Source of the DNA: Synoicihabitans lomoniglobus
GTDB taxonomy: Bacteria; Verrucomicrobiota; Verrucomicrobiia; Opitutales; Opitutaceae
NCBI RefSeq assembly: GCF_029023725.1
Contig: NZ_CP119075.1
Location: 5,513,501 to 5,577,500, forward strand
Direction: 5' to 3'
DNA length: 64,000 nt
A program made the translations under genes and the position numbers. Under the pieces are notes generated by a model. That model did no database searches. It was not told the origin of the DNA and saw nothing but the letters and a program-made list of their open reading frames with translations. Below are positions 44,182 to 54,196 of the stretch, piece by piece (within the stretch, counting starts at the first letter, position 1; each line of letters begins with the position of its first letter).

Positions 44182-46053
44182 ATGGAGTCCACACAACTCG
44201 CTCTTCTCACTCTGCTGACCCCGCTCGTTTCGGCGACGGTCATCGCGTTGTTCCTGCGTCGCGCCGGTGCGCTCGCGTCCTACCTGTCCACGGCGGCGGC
44301 GGGCGTGATTGCGGTCACGGGCGTCATGCTCGCGTATGGCGGCCATCGCTTCGAGGTCTCGCACGAATGGTTCGCCTTTGGTGACTTCAGTCTGTCTCTC
44401 GGCATCAAGTTCGACGACCTCGCCGCCCTCATGCTCGCGATGGTCGGTGTCGTCGGTTTCTGTATCCACGTTTTCTCGCTCGGCTACATGCACGACGACC
44501 AGGCCAAGGCCCGGTTCTTTGGCGGTCTGTCGATCTTCATGTTCTCCATGCTGGGCATCGTGCTCGCGGACAACTTGTTCATGATGTTCGTATTTTGGGA
44601 GCTCGTGGGCTTCAGCTCCTACCTGCTCATCAACCACTACTGCCACAAGCAGTCCGCAGCTGATGCCTCGAAGAAGGCGTTCATCGTCAACCGCATTGGC
44701 GACTTCGGATTCCTGATCGGCATCCTGATGTGCTACTACGCTTTCGGCACGGTCAACCTGAGCGAGATCGCGACGGAAGTCGCCGGTGGCGCCATGTTGT
44801 CCGCCGCGATTCCGTTGCTTCTGTTCTGCGGTGCGCTCGGCAAATCGGCCCAGATGCCGCTGCACGTATGGTTGCCCGACGCGATGGAAGGCCCGACGCC
44901 CGTTTCCGCTTTGATCCACGCGGCCACCATGGTCGCTGCCGGTATCTACATGCTATGCCGCATCGAAGTCCTCATGGTTGCCGATGCCCTCAACGTCATC
45001 ATGTGGATCGGCACGATCACCGCGCTTTACGCGGCGCTGTGTGCGATCGTGCAGAGCGACATCAAGAAGGTGCTGGCCTATTCCACGCTGTCACAACTCG
45101 GCTACATGGTCGCGGCGTTTGGCCTAGGTTCGCTGGTGGTCGAACACGACGGACATGAAATGATGATCGCGGCCGGTGTCGGCGCGGCGATGTTCCATCT
45201 CATCACGCACGCCTGTTTCAAGGCGCTGCTGTTCCTCGGTTCCGGTTCGGTCATCCACGGCTGCCATCACGAGCAGAATATTTTCAAGATGGGCGGTCTG
45301 GCGAAGAAGATGAAGATCACCTTCGTGACCATGACGATCGGGGTGCTGGCCATCGTCGGCATGCCGTTCTTTTCCGGGTTCTATTCCAAGGATGCGATTC
45401 TCCATCTCGCGCAGGCGAAGAGTCCGAACGTGTTTGGGGTTTTGGTTTTCACGGCCGTGCTGACGTCGTTCTACATGGTGCGCATGTGGTGGATCACCTT
45501 CTTTGGTGAAGCCCGCAGCGAGGAATCCAAGACGGCGCACGAAAGTGGGCTCGCGATGACGGTGCCGCTGATCGTGTTGGCGGTCCTCGCGATTGTTGCT
45601 GGTCAAACTCACGGCCCGCTCAGTCCTTATGGTCATCACTTTGACGGCGTGTGGTCGCAAATTCCGCACGCGGAAGGCATCAGCGTTTACGTGATGAGCC
45701 TGGCGATCCTCGGCATCGGCGCAGGGTTGGCGTTCGCGCTCTACAAGCCGTCGGCGTCCGACGGACTCGCGACCAAGTCACCGGCACTTTTCACTGGTCT
45801 GACTGCCGTGAAGGAATCCTTCGACGTGGCTTACAATTACTACGTGACCAAGATCCAGGATCGGTTCGCGATGCTGTTGAACTTCCTCGAGCAGATTCTA
45901 CTCGCCGGTCTCATCGTTCGTGGTCTGGCGGGCTTCGTGGGCCTCTTCGGCATCGGCGCGCGCGCGCTGCATGTGGGTAGTCTGCACGCTTACGTTTATT
46001 GGTTCTTACTCGGAGTGATCATGCTCTGGGGCTTCGCGGGAGGTCTTTTCTGA
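44182..46053 (+). CDS. nuoL: NADH-quinone oxidoreductase subunit L
   Basis: The 623-residue antiporter-like subunit pumps protons at the tip of the membrane arm. The core signatures are MMFVFWELVGFSSYLLINHY, KKAFIVNRIGDFGFLIGI and the HVWLPDAMEGPTPVSALIHA loop with conserved His and Lys. The C-terminal portion, with the long lateral helix, continues to the end (NFLEQILLAGLIVRGLAGFV). The stop shares bases with the nuoM start (TGATG). Confidence 0.97.
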   Translation: MESTQLALLTLLTPLVSATVIALFLRRAGALASYLSTAAAGVIAVTGVMLAYGGHRFEVSHEWFAFGDFSLSLGIKFDDLAALMLAMVGVVGFCIHVFSLGYMHDDQAKARFFGGLSIFMFSMLGIVLADNLFMMFVFWELVGFSSYLLINHYCHKQSAADASKKAFIVNRIGDFGFLIGILMCYYAFGTVNLSEIATEVAGGAMLSAAIPLLLFCGALGKSAQMPLHVWLPDAMEGPTPVSALIHAATMVAAGIYMLCRIEVLMVADALNVIMWIGTITALYAALCAIVQSDIKKVLAYSTLSQLGYMVAAFGLGSLVVEHDGHEMMIAAGVGAAMFHLITHACFKALLFLGSGSVIHGCHHEQNIFKMGGLAKKMKITFVTMTIGVLAIVGMPFFSGFYSKDAILHLAQAKSPNVFGVLVFTAVLTSFYMVRMWWITFFGEARSEESKTAHESGLAMTVPLIVLAVLAIVAGQTHGPLSPYGHHFDGVWSQIPHAEGISVYVMSLAILGIGAGLAFALYKPSASDGLATKSPALFTGLTAVKESFDVAYNYYVTKIQDRFAMLLNFLEQILLAGLIVRGLAGFVGLFGIGARALHVGSLHAYVYWFLLGVIMLWGFAGGLF

Positions 46054-47585
46054 TGCAAAGTTTCGATATTCTACTTTTTGCGATCGTTTCACCGCTGGCT
46101 TTGGCGCTGGCGATGGCGTTGGGCCTGCCGCAAACGCTGGCCAAGAAACTTGCTTACGTGGCGTTTGCGATTCCCGCCCTGGCGGGATTGTGCGCGTGGT
46201 ATCGCTTCGGCGGCGCTCCCACGGAAGGCACCTATGCGTTTCTCACCACCTACGACACAGGCTTGGGCGCTTTGGGCATCAACCTGACCCTTGGTCTGAA
46301 TGGCATCTCGCTGCCCTTGTTCGTGATGGCGGGCATCGTCGGTCTGGCGGCCGGACTCTACGCGCTGCAATCCGCGGCGGAACGGTTGAACACCTACCTC
46401 ATGCTCCTGCTCATCATGCAGGGCGGCTTGATGGGGGTGTTCGCCAGCGTGGACGTGTTCTACTTCTACTTCTTTCACGAACTCGCGCTCATCCCTACCT
46501 TCATCATGGTCGGCATCTGGGGCGGACGTGACCGCAACTACGCGGCGATGAAGCTCACGATCTACCTGACGATCGGCGCGATGCTTTCGCTGATCGGTTT
46601 GATTGCGATTTACTATAAATCGGGCGCGGAGACGTTCGACATGATCGCACTGCGTGACGCCGTGGCCGCGCAGGGGCTTTCGACCGTCGCTCAGCAAAAC
46701 ATCTTCGGGCTGTTGATGTTTGGCTTCGGTATTCTGGTTTCACTCTGGCCGCTGCACACGTGGGCGCCGCTCGGTTACGGGGCGGCACCGAGCTCGGTGG
46801 CGATGCTCCATGCGGGCGTGCTCAAGAAGTTTGGTCTCTACGGTCTGATCCAAGTCGCGCTGCCGTTGTTGCCGCAGGGGGCCAGCCATTGGGCGCTGAT
46901 CCTCGCGACATTGGGTGTGGTCGGCAACGTGCTCATCGTGGGCATCATCGCGATCGCCCAACGCGACCTGAAGCAACTCGTCGGTTACAGCTCGGTCATG
47001 CACATGGGTTACGCGTTTCTCGGCGTGGCTTGTTTGTCGGTCGTCGGCGCCGGTGGCGTGGTCTTCATGATGGTTGCCCACGGTTTTTCCGCCGCGCTGC
47101 TCTTCCTGCTTTCGACCAGCATTTATCACCGCACCCAGACCTTCGACCTCGATGAGATGGGTGGGTTGGTGAAACACGCTCCGGTGCTCTCCGCGTTTTT
47201 CGTGGCGGCGACCTTGGCCAGCATCGGTCTGCCGGGCTTCGCCAACTTCTGGGGCGAGCTCACCATCTTCGTCGCGGCCTGGGCCAAGTTCAAATGGCTC
47301 ACCGTGATCGCCATCGGTGGCGTCATCATCTCGGCCATCTACGGTCTGCGCGCTGCGGCCAAAGTATTCTTCGGCCCCTCCACCGAAGCCTTTGACAAAG
47401 TGCTCGCGGAAAAGCCCGCCACCGATCTCACGTGGGCGGAAAAGGTCCCCGCACTCCTGTTGTTGATCGCGTTGCTCGTGTTCGGTTTCTGGCCGAAGGC
47501 GATGTCCACCGCCATCAACGATTCGATTTCTGAAATCTATCCCGCGGCTCAAGCGATCGTCCCGATGGACGTTGCCAGCAACTGA
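46053..47585 (+). CDS. nuoM: NADH-quinone oxidoreductase subunit M
   Basis: The 510-residue antiporter-like membrane subunit starts at ATG 46053, overlapping the nuoL stop by one base. Key motifs are FHELALIPTFIMVGIWGG, with the conserved Glu of helix 5, and LWPLHTWAPLGYGAAPSSVA followed by MLHAGVLKKFGLYGL, with the pumping Lys. The last helices end in a short polar tail. It acts with NuoL and NuoN in proton translocation. Confidence 0.96.
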   Translation: MQSFDILLFAIVSPLALALAMALGLPQTLAKKLAYVAFAIPALAGLCAWYRFGGAPTEGTYAFLTTYDTGLGALGINLTLGLNGISLPLFVMAGIVGLAAGLYALQSAAERLNTYLMLLLIMQGGLMGVFASVDVFYFYFFHELALIPTFIMVGIWGGRDRNYAAMKLTIYLTIGAMLSLIGLIAIYYKSGAETFDMIALRDAVAAQGLSTVAQQNIFGLLMFGFGILVSLWPLHTWAPLGYGAAPSSVAMLHAGVLKKFGLYGLIQVALPLLPQGASHWALILATLGVVGNVLIVGIIAIAQRDLKQLVGYSSVMHMGYAFLGVACLSVVGAGGVVFMMVAHGFSAALLFLLSTSIYHRTQTFDLDEMGGLVKHAPVLSAFFVAATLASIGLPGFANFWGELTIFVAAWAKFKWLTVIAIGGVIISAIYGLRAAAKVFFGPSTEAFDKVLAEKPATDLTWAEKVPALLLLIALLVFGFWPKAMSTAINDSISEIYPAAQAIVPMDVASN

Positions 47586-47611
47586 TCACCGCCCAGCTTT
47601 TTCGTCCCGCG

Positions 47612-49132
47612 ATGTCTACTGAACTTCTGCAACAAGCCGCCGCTTCCAACCAATGGTCCGCCATTGCGCCCGAACTCATGGTGGGCTGTCTCGCGTTGCT
47701 GCTCCTCATCCTCGAAATCACATTGCCCAAGCGGCTCTACAACGTGATCCCGTCCATCTCGATCGCCGGCTTGCTCGGCATCGTGGGCGCATTCGTGATC
47801 AACTACGGCACGGCTCCCATCGGCGCGGTGACGTTTAACGGCCTGATCAAGCACACCGGTCTCGGCCAGTTCATGCGGCTGTTTTTCCTGCTGGCCGCTG
47901 TGGGTGTGAGTATTCTCGGCGCGGTCGCGTTGCGCCGCCAGAAGATGCCCAAGGTCGAGTTTTTTGCGATCACCCTGGTGGTGGCGGGCGCGATGATGCT
48001 GCTTTCGCAAGTGAACCATTTTGTGATGCTCTTCGTCGCCCTCGAAACGGTCACGGTCGGCTTCTACATTCTGGTCAGTTACACGCGCACGAACCCGCTC
48101 TCGCTCGAGGCCGGTTTGAAATACCTGATCATGGGCGCGTTGAGCTCGGGCATTTTGCTTTTCGGTATTGTGCTGCTTTATGGCGTGGCGGGTAACCCGG
48201 CCTTTGTCGGTCACACCGCCGACTCAATGAACTTCGACGCGCTGCGCGCCTTCCTCTACGCCAATCCCAACAATCTGCTGGCCTCGATCGGCATCGTGTT
48301 GGTGATCTCGGGCGTCGCGTTCAAGATCGGCGCGGTGCCGTTCCAGATCTGGATCCCGGACGTTTACCAAGGTGCGCCGACGCCGGTGACCGCGTTTCTC
48401 GCCGTCGGCTCGAAGGCGGCGGGTTTCGCGCTGCTGCTCATCCTCGTTTCCGTGTTTGGTGGTTACGAAGGGTTGGTCGTCAAGGTCCTCTCCGTGATGG
48501 CCATGGTCACGATCATCTTTGGCAACATCGCCGCGCTGACCCAGCACAACGTCAAACGTCTCATCGGTCTCTCCGGTGTATCACACGCGGGTTACCTGAT
48601 GATCGGCGTGATCGCAGCCACCCAAGTGTCGTTCGCCGTCGGCGCGATCTGCTTCTATCTCTTTGCCTACATGTTGGGCTCGTTCGCGGTGTTTGGCGTC
48701 ATGACCCACGTGTCGGGTGACGACGATGCCGACCAGGATCTCGATCATTACTCCGATCTCGCCAAGACGCATCCGTTCCTCGGGGCAGTGCTGGGTGTGG
48801 GACTGGGCTCGTTGGCAGGCATCCCGCCGCTGGCTGGTTTCATGGGCAAATTGCTCGTGTTCATGGCCGCGTTCGAAGCGGGTCTGTATCCCCTGCTCGG
48901 AGTCGCCATCATCGGCGTGATGTTGTCGATCTACTACTACTTTGGCTGGATCAAGGCCGCCTTCTTCCCGCAATGGCGTCCGCCCGTGTTTGAAGGCGAC
49001 GACCCGATACCCGAGCCGCCGCGTCAACCGGTGAGCATGGCGGCCGGAGTGTTGCTCGCCACGGTCGCGTTGGCTTCTGTTTTCCTCGGTTTCTACCAAG
49101 GCCCGATCGGCGCCTGGCTGGGACTCAACTAA
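47612..49132 (+). CDS. nuoN: NADH-quinone oxidoreductase subunit N
   Basis: The 506-residue antiporter-like subunit is closest to NuoK in the membrane arm. Motifs: FVMLFVALETVTVGFYILVS, with the conserved Glu, then LKYLIMGALSSGILLFGI and FQIWIPDVYQGAPTPVTAFL followed by AVGSKAAGFALLL with the central Lys. The gene closes the complex I cluster, 26 bases after nuoM. A GTG-start membrane protein gene follows at 25 bases and may be read from the same transcript. Confidence 0.96.
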   Translation: MSTELLQQAAASNQWSAIAPELMVGCLALLLLILEITLPKRLYNVIPSISIAGLLGIVGAFVINYGTAPIGAVTFNGLIKHTGLGQFMRLFFLLAAVGVSILGAVALRRQKMPKVEFFAITLVVAGAMMLLSQVNHFVMLFVALETVTVGFYILVSYTRTNPLSLEAGLKYLIMGALSSGILLFGIVLLYGVAGNPAFVGHTADSMNFDALRAFLYANPNNLLASIGIVLVISGVAFKIGAVPFQIWIPDVYQGAPTPVTAFLAVGSKAAGFALLLILVSVFGGYEGLVVKVLSVMAMVTIIFGNIAALTQHNVKRLIGLSGVSHAGYLMIGVIAATQVSFAVGAICFYLFAYMLGSFAVFGVMTHVSGDDDADQDLDHYSDLAKTHPFLGAVLGVGLGSLAGIPPLAGFMGKLLVFMAAFEAGLYPLLGVAIIGVMLSIYYYFGWIKAAFFPQWRPPVFEGDDPIPEPPRQPVSMAAGVLLATVALASVFLGFYQGPIGAWLGLN

Positions 49133-49156
49133 CCGTTTCGTCGGGCGGTTCCCCAC

Positions 49157-51358
49157 GTGAGAGACGTTCCCGCGGCAACCGATTCACCGACCACATCGGG
49201 GTCCCGCACGCGGGACTTTGTGCAACGCCATCCCGCCCGACTGTGCTTCGGTCTGGTCCTGCTCCTGTCACTGGCTTGGGCGGGTTACACCGGCCACGTC
49301 TGGGAGGACTACTTCATCACTTACCGGGCCTCGAAGAATCTCGCCGAGGGCAACGGGCTGGTTTTTCAGATAGGGGAGCGTTTGCACACGTTCACGTCTC
49401 CGTTGGGCGTGCTGCTGCCGGCCCTGAGCCACTGGCTGGCGGGACGCGGCTCGGACATGGCGACGTTGTGGATTTTTCGAGTCATGGGCGCACTCGCTTT
49501 CGCGGGGGCTGCCACGCTGGTGATGTTCACGGTCCGCCACGCGGGAGGTAAATTGCTGGCGTCGGGCACGGGCGCGATGGTGGCCGCCGCCGTGGCGATT
49601 GAGTCCAAGTGCCTCGACTACACGACCAACGGCATGGAAACGCCGTTTCTGTTGTTTGGTTTTGCCTGGACGCTGTGGACATTGGTCGTCCGGCCCTCGC
49701 GGGAAACGCTGCATTTGGGGGCCTCATGGGGACTGTTGATGTGGAGCAGGCCGGATGCATGCATCTACATCGCGGCGGTGGCGCTGGCGGCTGTCATGTG
49801 GCGACCGGGCATCCCGGGAGAAGCCCGCTGGACCCCCCGATTTCGGCAGATGCTCCTGGCCGGTCTTGTGACCACGGTGATCTATGCTCCCTGGTTGTTG
49901 TGGGCCCAATGGTATTACGGGACGCCGATTCCTCACACCATGGTGGCGAAGAGTCTGTATAACGAGACGGACTTGTGGCGCTCGTTGACGAAGTTCGTGA
50001 CGAACCTCTGGGAGCATCCGGAGCTTTTGTCCGCCACCTTCTTGCCACCCTATGCGCCCTACGTGGAATGGCCGGCTTGGACGCGTCTCTTCGCGTTTTC
50101 GCTGGCGGTGATCGGTATGTCGCTGTGGCTGTGGCCGCGGGTGCCGTGGTTGGCTCGTGTGGCGTCCTTCACCGGCTGCGTGGGACAGTTCTACATCGTG
50201 GGGTTGGTGGGTTTTGCAGTGCCATGGTATCTGCCGGCGTTCACGTTTTTTGAGATTATCGCGCTCGGTTTCGTCGCGGGTTGGTTGGTGACCGTGCTGC
50301 GCCGTCCGGTCTTTGCCATGACGATCAAATTTGCCGTGGTGGGGGCTCTTGCGTTTTTGGTCATCAATTCCGCCATGGCCGCGCGCCAACTCAAGTGGCA
50401 GCAGCAGTTGGTGGAGTGGGGCAACCGGCGAGTGATCGGCGAATGGTTGCGGGAGCATGCCTCGTCACCGGCGGACACCGTCTACCTCGAACCGTTGGGT
50501 TACATCGGTTACTTTTCGGGTCTGAAGATGCTCGATTTTCCAGGCCTCAGCTCACCGGAAGTGGTGGCGGCGCAGCGGGCGCTGCTTCATCGGGGCGATC
50601 CCTTTTGGTGGCCGGAAGTCATCCGGGTGCTCGAACCGGATTGGTTGGTTCTGCGGGATGCTGAACGGAACGAAATTCAGCGGCGCGACGCTGAACTGCT
50701 CCCGCGTGACTATACCTTGGCCCGGACCTTCAATGTGCGTGATCAGGTGCCTCCGATTCCCGGGCACTATTACCTGTTGGCCGACGCCTATTTTGAGGTT
50801 TACCGGCGGGTGACGCCGAAGACGGCCCGCGATGAGAATCCGCTCCTCGTGCGGCGGCTTGAGCTGTCCGATTGGTCGGAGGTGGCAGGTTGGGGAGAGG
50901 CGCCTTACCAAAGTGGCCGCAATGTGGTGATCCATGCGCCCGGTCACATGCACACGACCGCTGGACTCCCGGGACGGGCCGCTGAGTTTCACGGAGGATT
51001 TGGTCTCTTCGACGGCTCGTTTTCCGATCCGCAGCGGGCGACGGACGGGGCCACGTTTCGGGTCCTCGGCGTGAAGATCGATGGATCACTCACGACTCTC
51101 TTTGCGCGGACCCTCGATCCCGTGAATCGCGAGTCGGATCGGGGCGAGCAGATGTTTCACGTGCGGGTGGCGCAAGACATCGTCGAACTGCGACTGGAGG
51201 TCGATGCGGGGCCGCACGGTATCAACTCGTTCGACTGGACGTATTGGTCGGATTTGCGGTGGGTCAATCTGCTGTGGCCGGACGGCTACCGGGGCACATG
51301 GCAGCCGGTCGCCGGTCCGGGGATCACGACCTATGGCGACGAAGTGAACGCCCCTTAG
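49157..51358 (+). CDS. Polytopic membrane glycosyltransferase, GT-C-like
   Basis: The 733-residue protein starts with GTG at 49157. After a first helix (about 30-46) the sequence HVWEDYFITYRASKNLAEGN carries the acidic pair Glu50-Asp51. LHTFTSPLGVLLPAL follows. This matches GT-C proteins of the arabinofuranosyl- or mannosyltransferase-like kind, whose first loop reads DDAY(I/F)xxRYxxNLxxGxG and then TNPLW. About ten hydrophobic helices run to residue 405, and a soluble periplasmic domain of about 320 residues forms the C-terminus. It should transfer a sugar from a polyprenyl-phosphate donor in the periplasm; the acceptor is unknown. It lies 25 bases behind nuoN, though a functional link is not expected. 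Confidence 0.8.
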   Translation: MRDVPAATDSPTTSGSRTRDFVQRHPARLCFGLVLLLSLAWAGYTGHVWEDYFITYRASKNLAEGNGLVFQIGERLHTFTSPLGVLLPALSHWLAGRGSDMATLWIFRVMGALAFAGAATLVMFTVRHAGGKLLASGTGAMVAAAVAIESKCLDYTTNGMETPFLLFGFAWTLWTLVVRPSRETLHLGASWGLLMWSRPDACIYIAAVALAAVMWRPGIPGEARWTPRFRQMLLAGLVTTVIYAPWLLWAQWYYGTPIPHTMVAKSLYNETDLWRSLTKFVTNLWEHPELLSATFLPPYAPYVEWPAWTRLFAFSLAVIGMSLWLWPRVPWLARVASFTGCVGQFYIVGLVGFAVPWYLPAFTFFEIIALGFVAGWLVTVLRRPVFAMTIKFAVVGALAFLVINSAMAARQLKWQQQLVEWGNRRVIGEWLREHASSPADTVYLEPLGYIGYFSGLKMLDFPGLSSPEVVAAQRALLHRGDPFWWPEVIRVLEPDWLVLRDAERNEIQRRDAELLPRDYTLARTFNVRDQVPPIPGHYYLLADAYFEVYRRVTPKTARDENPLLVRRLELSDWSEVAGWGEAPYQSGRNVVIHAPGHMHTTAGLPGRAAEFHGGFGLFDGSFSDPQRATDGATFRVLGVKIDGSLTTLFARTLDPVNRESDRGEQMFHVRVAQDIVELRLEVDAGPHGINSFDWTYWSDLRWVNLLWPDGYRGTWQPVAGPGITTYGDEVNAP

Positions 51359-51380
51359 GCGGCGGCCGAAGGCGCTGGAG

Positions 51381-54020
51381 TTACTCGACTTCGTAGACCT
51401 CGACGATGGCGATGCCGGTGGTGTCGTTCACGCCGCTGACGGTGGCGGTGTAGCCCCCGGGGGCGAGAGTGACGAGCACGGCGGCGTCTGCGTTTGAACT
51501 CAATGAGAAGGCGCCGACGGTTTGGGAGACTGCGGCTATGTTAGCATCGTTGTTCCAATTGTCGTTGCTGGCTACGATTTCATCGGAACCGAGCGGACGG
51601 ATTATGATCTGCGGATCAGCCAATACTCCCGTAAGATTGAATCGAGAATCGGCCAGGGTCGCGCCAACGCCACGAATAAGCAGAGTTTTGGAACCAGTGC
51701 CTCCAATGACGAAACCCGCCACGAGCACGTTTGAGCCGGTGCCGACTTGATTACGCGCGGAGACGTTGACGAGGCGTGCGGTGCCTACGGCTGGATCTTC
51801 CAAGTCATACGCCTCGACGATTACAAGGCCGTTGTTTCCCTGCGTGTTCACAATCGCGGGGTGTGGAGGTCCGACGGACAAGTTAGTCACCAGCGCTGCG
51901 TCGGCCGAGCCATCAACAAGCGCGAACGCACCGACGCTATTAAACGTGTTGATGAGGCTGGCATCCCAGTTGTCGTTGGAGGCCGTGATCGCACCTTCCG
52001 TGAACACTTGCAGTGCGGGATTGGGCGCAACTCCGGTGAGGTTGAACCTAGCGTCTGTTAGGGTCGGACCGACAACCCGCATGAGGAGTGGTTTGGTGCC
52101 GGTGCCGCCGACCACCATGCCAACATTGAGAGTATCGTTGCCCGAGGCCGCGTTGGCGCGCACGGAGAGATTCACGATGCGGCTGTCGCCGGTGGGGTCA
52201 CCGCCCCCTTCTTGGGCAAAGGCCGTAAATGCCGGCCCCCAGTCCATGCCGTAGTTCCCAAAGAACATGCCGCGTGCCTGCAGGATTTTGATCCCCGGCG
52301 CGGAGGGAGTGTAGTCGAAATTGGATCCGGTGATGTGCGCGCTGGTGGAGGTCGCGGTGACCGCCATGAGACCCGTCATTCGAATATCGTCGACGAGCCA
52401 ACCCGAGGAAGTGTCGGTCTGGGAAAAGAAGCTGCCCCCTTCGTGGCGGTAGGAGAATCGCACCTGCACCGCCTGACCGGCGTATGCCGCGAGGCTGATT
52501 GATTGATTTTGGTAGGATGACTCCGTCGGCGAGGAGTTACTTCCGTTGCCGGCTTTCTCGTAGACTGCGGTCCATTGTTGGCCGTCGTTGGTGGAAACCT
52601 CGGCGCGGGCAACTTGCGTCGCGGTGGCAAACCCCAGCCGGGAATTGAACGCCAGCGTGCCGGCACCGTTGGGAGGGACCAGGTAAGTGCCGGGAAGCTG
52701 GAACGACTGTGTGGAAGGTTCGGGGTGGGCGAGATAGAAGGCGCCGTTGCCGGTCGCGGCGACTCCCGTGACCCAGAGGGAGTAACTGTCACTGGTGCCG
52801 TCGATTTCCGGGTGCGAATTTATTTCTTCGGCCCCATAGCCGATGCTTCCGTTCGAATCGGTTCCCAGCTCGCGCCATTGTAAACCGCTGGCGAAGGAGG
52901 GGAGATTGACGGCGTAAGGGGTGGCCTGACCGGTGGAGGGAGTGCTGGAGCCGCTAATCGTTGGGGTGGACGAGTCATCGCCTGCGACGTCGGGGTCGAA
53001 TACGTTGACCGTGTAGGAAAAGTTCTGCGCGCTGCCGTTGACGCTGACGTTGTTAATCGAAACCACGTAGGAGGTGTCGGCAGTGGGTCGGTCGTGAGAT
53101 GTGAGCAGGTCGCCGGAGAGCCCGTCGTAGCGCCAAATCAGGGTGGGTTCCGGAGCGCCGCCTCCGCCGGTGGCAGCATCGATCGTCGTGCTGATGGGAC
53201 TGCCGTCACGTGTCATGGAGACGGTGGCGGCGGAGAAGTCCGCATTGTTGAGACTAAACGACCAACGCGGCCAGACGAGTTGGTAGGGCACGTTGCCCTT
53301 CGGCGGCCAGGCGACGAAGTTGTCTCGGGTGGTGGGACGAGCGTCGAAGGTTCGACTGTCTTGCACCCATAGCGCATTCGCCGGAGCGAAACTTCCCTGG
53401 GTTTCCACGTCTCCCGTGCCCATTTCACGGGTCTGCGGATACAGTATCCAGCGACGGTGACCGACCTGGGTGTTTCCCGGTCCGTGGTCGCGCATGTAGC
53501 CGTCCATGGTTTCCGGACCAAACGTGCCAATACCGAGGTTGGAGGCCCCGGCGGCTTCCGCTCCCTCCGTGGTAAAATGCGTCCAGGACGAGGGGGGGTT
53601 GTGCGAAAGGGCGCTATTGGCACTCATCATGAGCGCCGCCTGCTGAGCTTTGGCGGAGTATTGCGCATTCATCGACACGTTGCCGGACAGACCGGCGAAG
53701 GCGCGGTAGAAATTTACGCGGTTGCGCACGGCTTCTTTGAACGCGGCCGTTGTCGTGCCCGGAGTGCCGCTGGCCGTATCACCGTCCCAGCCGGATGGCA
53801 CGCCCTCGGAGACGCCGTAAATGGCGCGGTAAAACTGGCGGGACTCCTCGCGTGACCCGGTGTCCATGGTCCACGGTTCGCCGTCGGCTTGAACCTTGGG
53901 ATTAATCTCCGACATCGCCCCGAGCCGATCGATGTCGGCAGGCGTGGGAGCGGTGGGCTGGGCGGCCAGCAGAGCGGGCAGGGCTAATACGAGAATCCGA
54001 AAGGGCAGGCGGGAAGACAT
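51381..54020 (-). CDS. Secreted CAP-domain protein with two tandem C-terminal modules
   Basis: The protein of about 879 residues starts at ATG 54020, giving a signal peptide (LPFRILVLALPALLAAQ). Earlier in-frame starts would add an implausible basic leader. A CAP/SCP-like domain follows (about 92-225): VNFYRAFAGLSGNVSMNAQY, then ALSHNPP and GNTQVGHRRWILYP. Next come an Ig- or MAM-like beta region (about 440-545, SGWLVDDIRMTG) and two copies of a module of about 130 residues (612-745 and 746-879) with GSGTG-type text: VVGGTGTKPLLMRVVGPTL versus VIGGTGSKTLLIRGVGATL, and ASNDNWDAS versus ASNDNWNND. Such tandem ends are common in secreted Opitutaceae proteins, from memory. The substrate or role is unknown. 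Confidence 0.82.
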   Translation of the reverse strand: MSSRLPFRILVLALPALLAAQPTAPTPADIDRLGAMSEINPKVQADGEPWTMDTGSREESRQFYRAIYGVSEGVPSGWDGDTASGTPGTTTAAFKEAVRNRVNFYRAFAGLSGNVSMNAQYSAKAQQAALMMSANSALSHNPPSSWTHFTTEGAEAAGASNLGIGTFGPETMDGYMRDHGPGNTQVGHRRWILYPQTREMGTGDVETQGSFAPANALWVQDSRTFDARPTTRDNFVAWPPKGNVPYQLVWPRWSFSLNNADFSAATVSMTRDGSPISTTIDAATGGGGAPEPTLIWRYDGLSGDLLTSHDRPTADTSYVVSINNVSVNGSAQNFSYTVNVFDPDVAGDDSSTPTISGSSTPSTGQATPYAVNLPSFASGLQWRELGTDSNGSIGYGAEEINSHPEIDGTSDSYSLWVTGVAATGNGAFYLAHPEPSTQSFQLPGTYLVPPNGAGTLAFNSRLGFATATQVARAEVSTNDGQQWTAVYEKAGNGSNSSPTESSYQNQSISLAAYAGQAVQVRFSYRHEGGSFFSQTDTSSGWLVDDIRMTGLMAVTATSTSAHITGSNFDYTPSAPGIKILQARGMFFGNYGMDWGPAFTAFAQEGGGDPTGDSRIVNLSVRANAASGNDTLNVGMVVGGTGTKPLLMRVVGPTLTDARFNLTGVAPNPALQVFTEGAITASNDNWDASLINTFNSVGAFALVDGSADAALVTNLSVGPPHPAIVNTQGNNGLVIVEAYDLEDPAVGTARLVNVSARNQVGTGSNVLVAGFVIGGTGSKTLLIRGVGATLADSRFNLTGVLADPQIIIRPLGSDEIVASNDNWNNDANIAAVSQTVGAFSLSSNADAAVLVTLAPGGYTATVSGVNDTTGIAIVEVYEVE

Positions 54021-54196
54021 AGAGCTTAGGTGCGTAATGGGAGCGGACTTGGGGCCGCGGGCGGGGAGTTTTGGTGAAGAAAACGTGCAGATGCTTTGCG
54101 ACACAAGGGCGGGCTCGGTCATGGCGATCGATTTGTGGCGCGGGTGATGGGTTTTGCCTTTGCGCTCGGGGTTGAATTTTGCGGCCATCTCGGTTG

